A stretch of DNA of 64,000 nucleotides from a bacterium (lineage in GTDB: Bacteria > SZUA-182 > DTGQ01). Below the pieces are notes generated by a model that had not been told where the DNA came from, did not search any database, and saw only the letters and a program-made list of their open reading frames with translations. Shown piece after piece: positions 52,701 through 61,300 of this stretch (position 1 is the first letter of the stretch; every line of letters begins with the position of its first letter). The stretch lies in NCBI GenBank assembly GCA_040755755.1, contig JBFLZW010000036.1, forward strand, positions 43,296 to 107,295, written 5' to 3'. A program made the position numbers and the translations under genes.

Positions 52701-55346
52701 AGCCACCGGCATGATCCAGGTCTTTACCGCAAGCTCCAGTATCTCGTGGGCTTTAGTCGGATACGGGCTGGCGGTGGTACAGGAATATATCTCGGTCCTG
52801 GGGGCGGAAAGGGAAAAGGATGAGAAATATTCCTCCAGAGGAGGACAGATCGGAGCAAAGAGCGGAGTATGATACCCCCGGTCAAAGGGCAGTTTCTCAA
52901 AGGGAATTGCCCTGGCCCGCAGGCGGCCGATAAACTCTTCCGCCGCCCCTTCCTCTCCGGTAATCACGAGTTGATGAGGGCAATTATCGTCCGCCACGTA
53001 CATTTTTCCCTTGAACTGTTCGAGAATCGGATTGATCTGGGCAAGACCCGCACCCACGGCAATCAGAGTGGCCCTGGGGATATCGGGATCGAGCGAGAGC
53101 TTGCGGTAGATCTGATTCAGCCTGCCCGTGTTATGTAAAAATTCATCCGCATCGATTATGCCGGAAAAAACCATAGCCGACCATTCCCCGGCACTGTGGC
53201 CCACCATCTGATCGGGCTTGATGCCAAGATTACCGAGCAGGGTATGCATGGCCAGATTGCTGGTCAGGACAGCTTCCGTTGCCCGGTCCATTCTCCAGAG
53301 CCGGTTTTCGGCCTCGATGCGCTCCTCTTCGGAAAAGAAGGGTGGAGCAAAGATATTGTAACTCGGCAGATCCTTTTGCCCCTGCTCCAGAAGTATCCGG
53401 TCGGTCCGGTCAAAGCAGGAGCGGACTTCCGGAAAATAAATACACAGATCAGCCAGCATATTCACATACTGAGCACCCTCGCCGGGGAAGAGAAAAGCCA
53501 GCTTTCCTCCCTTGCTGACAGGGGCATCGAAGAAGTAAATTCCCTGCAGGTCCTTGATCTGCCGGCATTCCGGATCAGCAAGACGCTGCCGGGCATAGGC
53601 CATTTTTTTCATCAGATCATCAGCGCATGAGGCAACCACGGCCAGGCGGCATGGTTCATCACCGAGTTGCGTGTTCAGGCTGTAGGCCAGATCGCGAAGC
53701 TGTGTCCGGGGGTATTGCCCCAGAAACTTTTGGATGCTCTCGATCTGCTGAACAAGCTCCGGGCGGGTGTTTCCGGAAAAAATGCAGGTTTCCGTTTCCC
53801 AAAAACAGGGAGTGCTGTCCTGAAAGCAGAAGTCAGGAGTCAGGAGACAGGAGTCAGGAGAAGAGCTGTTTTTATTCTGAATTCTGACTCCTGAATTCTG
53901 GCTCCTTTTTTCACCCCCCACATATTCTTCCAGGATAACATGAGCATTGATGCCTCCAAATCCGAAGGCATTCACTCCTGCCCGCCGGGGAAATTCTTTT
54001 TCTCCATGAATCCAGGGCCGGGTCTCGGTGTTCAGGTAGAAGGGGGTTTTTTCGATTTCCAGTTTGGGATTGACCGTTGTGCAGTGGATCGTGGGCGGCA
54101 GAACCTTGTGATAGAGGGCCAGGGCTGCTTTGATCAGTCCGGCAACTCCAGCCGCAGGCATGGAATGCCCGATCATGGATTTGACCGTTCCCAGAGCGCA
54201 CCGGGGGCCGGATTCATCACGGTCTCCAAAAACCCGCCTCATGGCCTGAACCTCGATAACATCTCCAACCGAAGTACCGACCCCATGTGCTTCGATCATC
54301 CGGATCGTGCGGGGAGACAGCCCGGCGTTTTCATATGCCCGCCTCAGGGCAAGCTCTTCTCCCTCCAGCCGGGGGGCAACCACACTGACTGCCCGCCCGT
54401 CGCTGGAAACACCGATCCCCTTGATCACCGCATAGATCCGGTCTCCATCCCGTTGTGCATCGGCTAACCGCTTCAATATCACCACCCCGGCTCCCTCTCC
54501 GGGCAGGGTACCATCCGCATCCTTGTCAAAAGGGCGGATCTGAGACCGGAGCGACATGGCCTGGAAGGCACAAAAGATGAGCAGGAACGGAACATTGGCA
54601 AAGATGTGGACCCCGCCGGTAATGGCCAGATCACATTTTCCGGTCAGAAGGTCCTGTACCCCGATCTCGGTGGCGATCAGGGAAGAAGCGCAGGCTGCGT
54701 CCACGGTGAAGTTCGGCCCCATGAAATCCAGACGGTTCGCTACCCGGCCCGTCGTCAGATTGGGGATAAAAGCCGGAGCCGAGTCCGCACTGAACTTGGG
54801 AAGATTGCCGAGAAGCTCCCGGCGGATTTCAGCCAACTCTTCCTGAGTAAGCTCCGGATGAAGGTTTTTCAGAATCTGCAGGGTCTGCTGGGTAACGATA
54901 CTTCGCTGGATAAGGTTGGAGGCCCCCACCCCCAGATAATTCCCCCGGCCAAGGATAAACTCCGTGCGCTGATTGTCAACCTGACGGTCAAGATACCCGG
55001 CATCTTTCAGTGCCCCATGAACCACCTGCAAAACCAGGAACTGATCCGGCTCGCCTCCTTCCACTCCCAGAGGCATGACCCCATATTGAACAGGGTCAAA
55101 GTTCATGAATTCATCCAGATACCCCCCCCGCTTGCAGTACACCTTATTGATATCATCCGCCTTTTCCGAATAATAGAGGTCGGCATCCCATCGCCGGGGC
55201 GGGACATCGATGACCGCATCTGTCTTGGAGAGAATATTGTGCCAGTACGACTGAAGGTCCGCAGCTCCGGGGTAGACACAGGCCATGCCGATAATGGCCA
55301 CGTCTCCCCGGACAGTCGCCCCCTCCCTCTCAGTGCCTATACTCAT
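49764..55346 (-). CDS. Pfa-like iterative megasynthase 2: KS-AT-ACP-DH-PPTase
   Basis: 1860 residues. Order: ketosynthase (about 10-460; VDAACASS with Cys near 217, EAHGVGTS, IGHSMPAAG), acyltransferase (about 610-940; FLFPGEGAQY, GHSAGEW), one carrier domain (LGIDSIKRVEI near 1208), hotdog/PS-DH-type domain (about 1300-1610; LDDHRFG) and a C-terminal 4'-phosphopantetheinyl transferase (about 1690-1860; ISIDLSP, FSPEEKTIL, RCAKEAVIKALG). The last domain may activate the carriers in cis. Linkers at about 478-506 and 1065-1115 are encoded by family A and B repeats. GAGGTGA upstream lies inside the end of synthase 1, 4 nt away. Confidence 0.9.
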   Translation of the reverse strand: MSIGTEREGATVRGDVAIIGMACVYPGAADLQSYWHNILSKTDAVIDVPPRRWDADLYYSEKADDINKVYCKRGGYLDEFMNFDPVQYGVMPLGVEGGEPDQFLVLQVVHGALKDAGYLDRQVDNQRTEFILGRGNYLGVGASNLIQRSIVTQQTLQILKNLHPELTQEELAEIRRELLGNLPKFSADSAPAFIPNLTTGRVANRLDFMGPNFTVDAACASSLIATEIGVQDLLTGKCDLAITGGVHIFANVPFLLIFCAFQAMSLRSQIRPFDKDADGTLPGEGAGVVILKRLADAQRDGDRIYAVIKGIGVSSDGRAVSVVAPRLEGEELALRRAYENAGLSPRTIRMIEAHGVGTSVGDVIEVQAMRRVFGDRDESGPRCALGTVKSMIGHSMPAAGVAGLIKAALALYHKVLPPTIHCTTVNPKLEIEKTPFYLNTETRPWIHGEKEFPRRAGVNAFGFGGINAHVILEEYVGGEKRSQNSGVRIQNKNSSSPDSCLLTPDFCFQDSTPCFWETETCIFSGNTRPELVQQIESIQKFLGQYPRTQLRDLAYSLNTQLGDEPCRLAVVASCADDLMKKMAYARQRLADPECRQIKDLQGIYFFDAPVSKGGKLAFLFPGEGAQYVNMLADLCIYFPEVRSCFDRTDRILLEQGQKDLPSYNIFAPPFFSEEERIEAENRLWRMDRATEAVLTSNLAMHTLLGNLGIKPDQMVGHSAGEWSAMVFSGIIDADEFLHNTGRLNQIYRKLSLDPDIPRATLIAVGAGLAQINPILEQFKGKMYVADDNCPHQLVITGEEGAAEEFIGRLRARAIPFEKLPFDRGYHTPLFAPICPPLEEYFSSFSLSAPRTEIYSCTTASPYPTKAHEILELAVKTWIMPVAFRQTIENMYNSGTRIFIEAGPRGNLTAFVEDILRGKPHLAIPSNVMRRSGITQLNHLIGLLSAQRIPLNLPYLYQYRSPQPVFFSDGEHREKPRGVELKIPLGLYSLSVKERKIKKAPQNPLPIEAGSPCGRRGRVEVEAEFQDQIPSLQAPSPPVMQHYFQTMSNFLDTQKEMMQAYLERKAVASGQWPVVSEEGPGVRSQESGARRVASGQWPVVSEEGPDVGGQRSGAGAAPKGQAQGPAPTDHIQTGQGQESHLNRHFPETGSPGGSGSPVTEDADQQPKQSSSMTEEELTRIMLDLVSEKTGYPKEMIDLDLDMEGDLGIDSIKRVEIVGSFRSQYAQLGEEDVERISGLKTIRQVIDYLKKKIEAPADSPSMEPVPVEPRDDSGSDRILPFVGTIIDLKPGKSVTVVRQIDLREDLFLDDHRFGQKISEFDASLGALPVVPMTVSIEIMAEVASLLFPGQELVRVDRVAASQWICLEREEAVTLRIRAEAVAPGEAMVQIFNSVKGTPPPDADQKPVISGRVFFAAQYPSPPPVREFVLQNERTASHTAEQVYSEHRMFHGPRFQGIVSLDSVGENGLKARLETLPRAGLFRSGPQPDFLTDPFLLDAAGQLVGYWPVEYLDSGFVIFPIALESLRLYGPPPAPGSRLQTLMRLREVTATQVRADLDLLTGDGRLVVQLIGWEDWRFYWSRELYDFWRFPHRGFVGRLLEPKAGVTAESRKPPVYSLIQQFWRGEADVFRHVMAYMVLSRREREIYHQMPSARQQGEWLLGRMVAKDAIRGFLQASFDRHFYPADVSIIDAEQEKPELEGEWMRQVPVIPSFSLAYTDNAAIAVAAEGGRLTAGISIDLSPQIASGKQIRLPEESFESIFSPEEKTILSGLDRNGQAEVAIRFRCAKEAVIKALGRRGQNGDLWRSIIISAFDFPTGEVKVSLGEDLRKEFPGLGMNPIQVYTIQEKEYIIATTIFEGFHNG
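52046..52153 (-). repeat. Composite family B/A/B repeat inside megasynthase 2
   Basis: ACTGACCACTGGCCACTGGC units, then four CTGGCTCCTGACTCC units (family A), then the ACTGACCACTGGCCACTGGC block again. On the coding strand it gives two copies of ASGQWPVVSEEGP around [11 protein letters not shown], just before the carrier domain. Confidence 0.85.
53826..53911 (-). repeat. Family A element in KS-AT linker of megasynthase 2
   Basis: The arms GTCAGGAGTCAGGAG... and TTCTGACTCCTGAATTCTGG flank a TTTTTATTCTGA centre. Coding strand gives RSQNSGVRIQNK then PDSCLLTPD. Confidence 0.9.
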
Positions 55347-55350
55347 GTCA

Positions 55351-58300
55351 TCACCTCATCCGCTCTGTTTTTTCAGCTAATCGATTCAAAGACTTGCTAC
55401 AAGCAGCTTCCATATCTTCAAGCAGGGCAATCAGTTGTCCTTCCTCAGTATAAAAAGCCAGATCCGCGTGGAGCATACCGGGTATGGATTGAGGCAGTAT
55501 CCTCCCCTCGAATCTGATCCGGGCCCCGGACAGCGGAGCCAGAATCCGAAAGAGCCGGAACCGCGAGGGAAGAGGCATCATATCCCAGTAAGTCCTTGAC
55601 CATAAGATGATCATCTGCAATCCACAGTCCATGATTACCGGATCGATCAGCCAGGTACCCGGAGGGTTCCCGGCCAGGAGCTTGTGAGGATCTGACGGGG
55701 TCAAAAATCCCTGGATGCCATTGACCCCGATATCATGGATGGCGGTAATTCCCTGAAACAGATATCCATGAAACAACATCTGCTGATACGCCTCCCGGGT
55801 ACTCAGCGGGAAGGGCCTGGCCTCCATCAGGGCCGGAGGCTGCCAGTCAAGACGATCATTGGCCTTTTTAGACATCTCGATGGTGATGCTGTAATGGCAT
55901 CGCTGGGACTTGTCAATATTCTGTATTTCCACCTTTATGACCAGAGTTTCTGGATTCCCGCTGCCACAGGGGCTCCCTGGTTCGCGGGATTGACGACTTA
56001 ACCCTTGTTTTTCACTGACCACTGACCACTGACCACTGACCACTGATTGCAGGGGGGTAGCCACAATACGGACCTTGGTGGGCTTGGCAACGATGATCCC
56101 CTGCCACACCCGCATATCCCGGATCTGGCTGATGTGCCATTCAGGCCATCCCAGTGAGGCCACTTCGGCCATCAGCTCAAGAGCCATCGTCATCGGCAGA
56201 ACCGGCTTTCCGTCCAGGCGGTGATCCTGAAGGTACAAATCCCGTTCGATATCCAGTTCACGGACGATTTCAATCACTCCCTCTTCATTGGGAGGAAACG
56301 CGATCCCTGGAGCAAAGAGGGGAAAGACCTTTGCATCGGGCCTCGTGCTGCCGCCTTTGCTGCCCAGGGCAGCCTCCCAGCCTCCTCCCCCCAAAATGAC
56401 CTCGACCTCGCCCTTCGGTCCGCAGCAGATTTCCTGGTCCAGCATCCGTGGGCCTTCGGAGCGGGAGACGAGCTGTACTCCATGCCTGAGAAATTCCGCC
56501 TGGAGGGCAGGAGGAACCATATTGGAATTCTCCCATGGGCCCCAGTTGATCGAAACGATTTTCCCCGGCCACCGGTCATTCAAATAAATGGCCAGTTTAT
56601 TCAAAATCTCGTTGGCAGCCGCATAGTCTCCCTGCCCCCGGTTGCCGAAGCGACCGGCTACCGAGGAGAAAAAGACCATGAATTTCAGCGAGTCAAAACG
56701 GATCTTCTGGCTGAGGATAAAGGCACTGTCAGTCTTGGTGTCAAAGACCCGGTCAAAGGAATCAGCAGTCTTATCCCTGATGAATTTGTCCTCGATAATT
56801 CCCGCTCCGTGGATCAGTCCATCGATTCGGCCAAAGGTTGTATAAATTTCATCAATCAAGCCAGCCAGAGACTTGCCATCCCGCACATCTACCTGATAGT
56901 AGTGTACCCGGGCACCCAGGTCCTGAATAGCCCTGATGCTGGCCCGGATTTCCTCTGCCTTGATAATATGCTGATATCTGGCCTCGACCCTGGCCGGAGT
57001 CACCTCTTTCCCCTCTCGTTTCATCTGCTCAATGATGCGTGATTTTACCTCCTGAAGGGATCCGGTTACATCGAAGGGGGGCTCGTTATCCGGCAGCGCG
57101 GACCTTCCCAGCAGAATCAGGATAGGCTGATACCGCCGGGCCAGTTCCCTGGCTACATCGGCGGTAATGCCCCGCGCTCCTCCGCTGATGAGTATGACCC
57201 AGGAAGAATCGATCTGCATCCGGGGGGTATCGTACTCCTGAATCGGCGCAGGTATCGGCTGCAGGGTAAACCGGCTTCCGTGGCAGTACCCAACCTCCAC
57301 ATCCTCCGCCCGGCAGTGCATCTCATTCAGCAGTTGTTGAACCAGCCGGGGCATCTCCTCCTGGGGGGCCAGGTCCACTGCCTTCATGACCACTTTCGGC
57401 CATTCATATTTCAAGCTCTTGATCAGTCCGGCACAGCCTCCCTGAGAGGGAGAAAGGCTGCGGGCCCCATTCAGTGGAATACTGCCGAATAAGCCGCCCA
57501 TGGAAGTGACAGCCATGAGAAAGCCTCCCTGTGTTGCAGCAGCCTCCCGGAAATCCTGCTCCAAAGACTTGGCGAAGTAGAAAAGGCTCTTTACCTCAAG
57601 TCGCAGCCGCGCTCTCCATTGGTCGAGGTCCATTTCAAAAATTCCCTGATCTTTCCGGAAAGGATACAAATGAATCAAAGCTCCAATCGAGCCCTGCCGC
57701 TGACGAATACTGTTCACCAGGGATTGGACACCCTCTGCGGCACCAAAATCAGCCTCATAATATACGGGAAAGCAGGAGTCAGGAGTCAGGAGACAGGAGT
57801 CAGGAGAAAGACCGCTTTTATTCTGAATTCTGACTTCTGAATTCTGACTCCGCTCCCGTGTATTTCCCGGCCGAACCAGGACAACCTTATACCCCTGCTC
57901 CGAAAGCGTTGTGGCCAGAAGGCTGGCCAGACCTGCGCGATCCTCGGTAATTACCACTACTTTGCTTTTGTCAAGAGCACTCTTCCCCTGGCGGCAGGGC
58001 GTTTCCACGCCCTGCAGGATAAACCGGGAAACCGGCGCAGGGACCGTGTCCTGCGGCGTCTCCGGGCGGTCCTCTGGAGCTGCCCCTGCATCTGGCTGAT
58101 CACTGACCTCTGACCACTGATCACTGACCACTCTCCCGACTCCTGACTCCTGACTCCCGACTCCTGACTCCTGACTCCCGACTCCTGACTCCTCTTCCCC
58201 GGCTTTGGCTATCCAGTCGATAATTTCCTGCAGGGTTTTTACCCCACTCAAACTTTCCATTTCCTTTTCTATGCTTTGCCCCAGCGAAGAGCTAAACTCC

Positions 58301-61300
58301 CGCTGAAAACTCCCCAGAATTTCCACCCGCTTGATAGAGTCGATGCCAAGGTCAGCTTCCATATTCATGCTTAAATCGAGCATTTCGGGGGGATATCCTG
58401 TCCGCTCACTGACAATCCTGAGCAGTAATTCCTGAATCTGTTCCCGGCCTATTGTGGAGGATGCTGGAAGAATCTTTTTCTCTTCTGCCTTGAGGGCTTC
58501 TTCTTGAGGGGATTGCTCCCTGGCTGAAGCCGCCTCAGGCGAGGGGGACAATACAGCCTCAAAGCCCGTCTCCCCGCGAAGAACCTGCGGGGGCAGGCTT
58601 TCGCCTTCCCCACCCTGCATCCCGGCCTGCAGCGGTGCAGCCTGTCCGCCATCATCCAGGTCAGGAGGAAGAACCACTCCTGACTGCATGTAGCGCAGCA
58701 TCACCGCTTTTTGCGTCTCTAAAAACCGGTTCATCATTTCCTGGAATTGAAGCATGACCTGATCTTCAGCTCTTGGCATTGGCCCTGGCGCCACGATTTT
58801 CTCCGCTTCTTCCCTGGCCTGGGGGCCTTTTTTCTCATACTCATATCTGTCTTGAATATCCTGCTGGCGTTGATTTATCGTATTCTTCACCGGAGCATCC
58901 CCTTCCAAGCCTATTCTTTGGTCCTTTTTGAGAAATTTTCGCTCTTCCTCCTCACCGTTACTCGTACCTGGTCTGACCTGACTTTTCCCCTGAGCGGCAG
59001 ATACAGCCTCCTGCCAGGGACGGATACGGTCTCCCCGAACCATCCAGGTGGTTGGAGACAGGGTCCGGGCGGATGGACGGATCCCCCCTGCCGCCGACTG
59101 GCCACTGACCACTGACCACTGACCACTGGCCCCACCGGCAACACGGCCTGAGTACAAAAGGTCGAGATTCACCGAAACTCCCTGAACAAACACCTGGCCC
59201 AGGCACTGTTGCAGGTGCAATAATCCTGGTCGCCCCGGTTGGTCCAGAGCAACGCTCACGGCAGGGCGGTCTTTGAGAATCTGGCCGACCAGCCGAGTCA
59301 GAACGCTTTTGGGCCCGACCTCAATAAAAATCCGTGCCCCGGCCTCATACATGGCTTCAATTTCCTGTCTGAACCGGACGGAGTTAGTCAAATGCCTGAC
59401 CAGTTGATCAGCTATCGCTTCCGGATCGGTTGAATGGGGAGCAGCAGTGGTATTGGAATAGACTGCTATTTTCGGTTCCTCCATCGGTAGACTTCTCAGG
59501 AACTCGGAAAACCTCTCCTGAGCAGGACGGATCAAAGGAGAGTGAAAGGCACAGGAAACCTCTAATACCCGCGCCTCAGCTCCGCAGGCTGCGCACCGGT
59601 CAACCACCTGCTGGACGGCCTTTGGTGTTCCTGAGACGACTATTTGCTGTGGCGAATTGTAATTGGCAATCCATACTCCCTCTATCCCCGAAACAAGCCC
59701 GCTAACCTGCTCTTCAGAACCCCTGACAGCAGCCATGATTCCGGGGCAGGAATCTGCGGATTCCTCGATAATCCGCCCCCGTGCCGCTGACAGGAGCATC
59801 AGAGATTCTTCGCTGAATGCTCCGCCAGCCCACAGAGCCACATACTCGCCATAGCTGTGTCCGGCGGCCATGTCAGGATGGATCTCCAGTTGATTCAGGA
59901 GATGGCACAAGGTCACACTGACCGCTCCGATAGCAGGCTGAGCCATACTCGTTCGGGTCAATTCTTCCTGCTGCCTGGCTTTATCCTTCTCATTGAAGAC
60001 CGGCAGGGGGAAAATGTAACTACTCAGCATGCCATGCAGTTTTGGCTTCAATATCCGGTCTATCCGTTCAAAACAGGACCGGACACACGGAAAGTGAAGG
60101 GCAAGGTCTTTAGCCATATTGGGGTACTGTGATCCCTGGCCGGGGAAGAGAAAGGCAATTTTCCCGGCTGCTCTGGCGGCAGGACCGGTCATGAAGATGC
60201 CCCGGGGATCGTGATAATCGATCATCTCCGTGGAAGAGAGAACCTCCCTGGTCCGCTCAAGTTTCTGAATTAAATCCTCCCCAGAGGAAGCCACCACGGC
60301 CAGCCGAAAACCCGGAAAAGCATTATCAGAGCAGGAGTCAGGAGTCAGGAGACAGGAGTCAGGAGCAAGACTGCTTTTATTCTGAATTCTGACTTCTGAA
60401 TTCTGACTCCTTCCCATTATTTTTCCCTTGAGCTGCTCCCAGCGGGTGGCGGCCAATTCCGGCAGAAGGGATGATGGCTCTTTGGGAAGGTTTTGGAGAT
60501 TTTTCATCATCGAATTAACCTGGTCCACAAGATCCTGTTTTGACTTTGCTTCCCACAAAAGGAGCTCTCCCGGCCACCGCTGATAGAGCACCGGTGCTGT
60601 TTGCTCAGAATAGCCCTGGGTATACTCTTCAAGCACGGCATGGAAATTTGTTCCCCCAAATCCAAAAGCACTGACCCCTGCCCGCCGGGGACACTCTCCC
60701 TCGCTGTTGAACCAGGGGCGGGATTCGGTATTGACATAAAAAGGGCTCTGATCGAAATTGGCTCTTTTATTGGGCTGGCTGACGCCCAGTGTCGGTGGCA
60801 GAACTTTGCTGTGCAGGGCCATAGCCACCTTGATCAGCCCGGCTATTCCGGCCGTGCATTTGGTATGACCGATCATGGACTTGACTGACCCGATAGCGCA
60901 GCTTTGAGCCCTGGCCCTGGCATCGGCAAACACTTTGCTCAGGGCCTGTACCTCGGCCCGGTCACCAGCCACTGTCCCTGTCCCATGAGCTTCGATCAGC
61001 CCGACAGTCGAGGGGCTGATGCCAGCCTGGGCATAAGCCCGCTTGAGAGCCAGAATCTGCCCCTCCGGCCGGGGCGCAGTCAGGCATTTATCCCGGCCGT
61101 CACTTGAGCTGCTCACAGCCTTGATGACAGCATAAATCTTATCCCCGTCGCGTTCCGCATCAGCCAGTCTTTTCAGGATTACTATGCCCACTCCTTCTCC
61201 CAGCACGATCCCGTCCGCGCTTTCATCCAGAGGGCGTGACTGGCCGGTCGGAGACAGTGCCTGGGTTTTGGAAAAGCACAAATAGGTAAAGGGATTTTGC

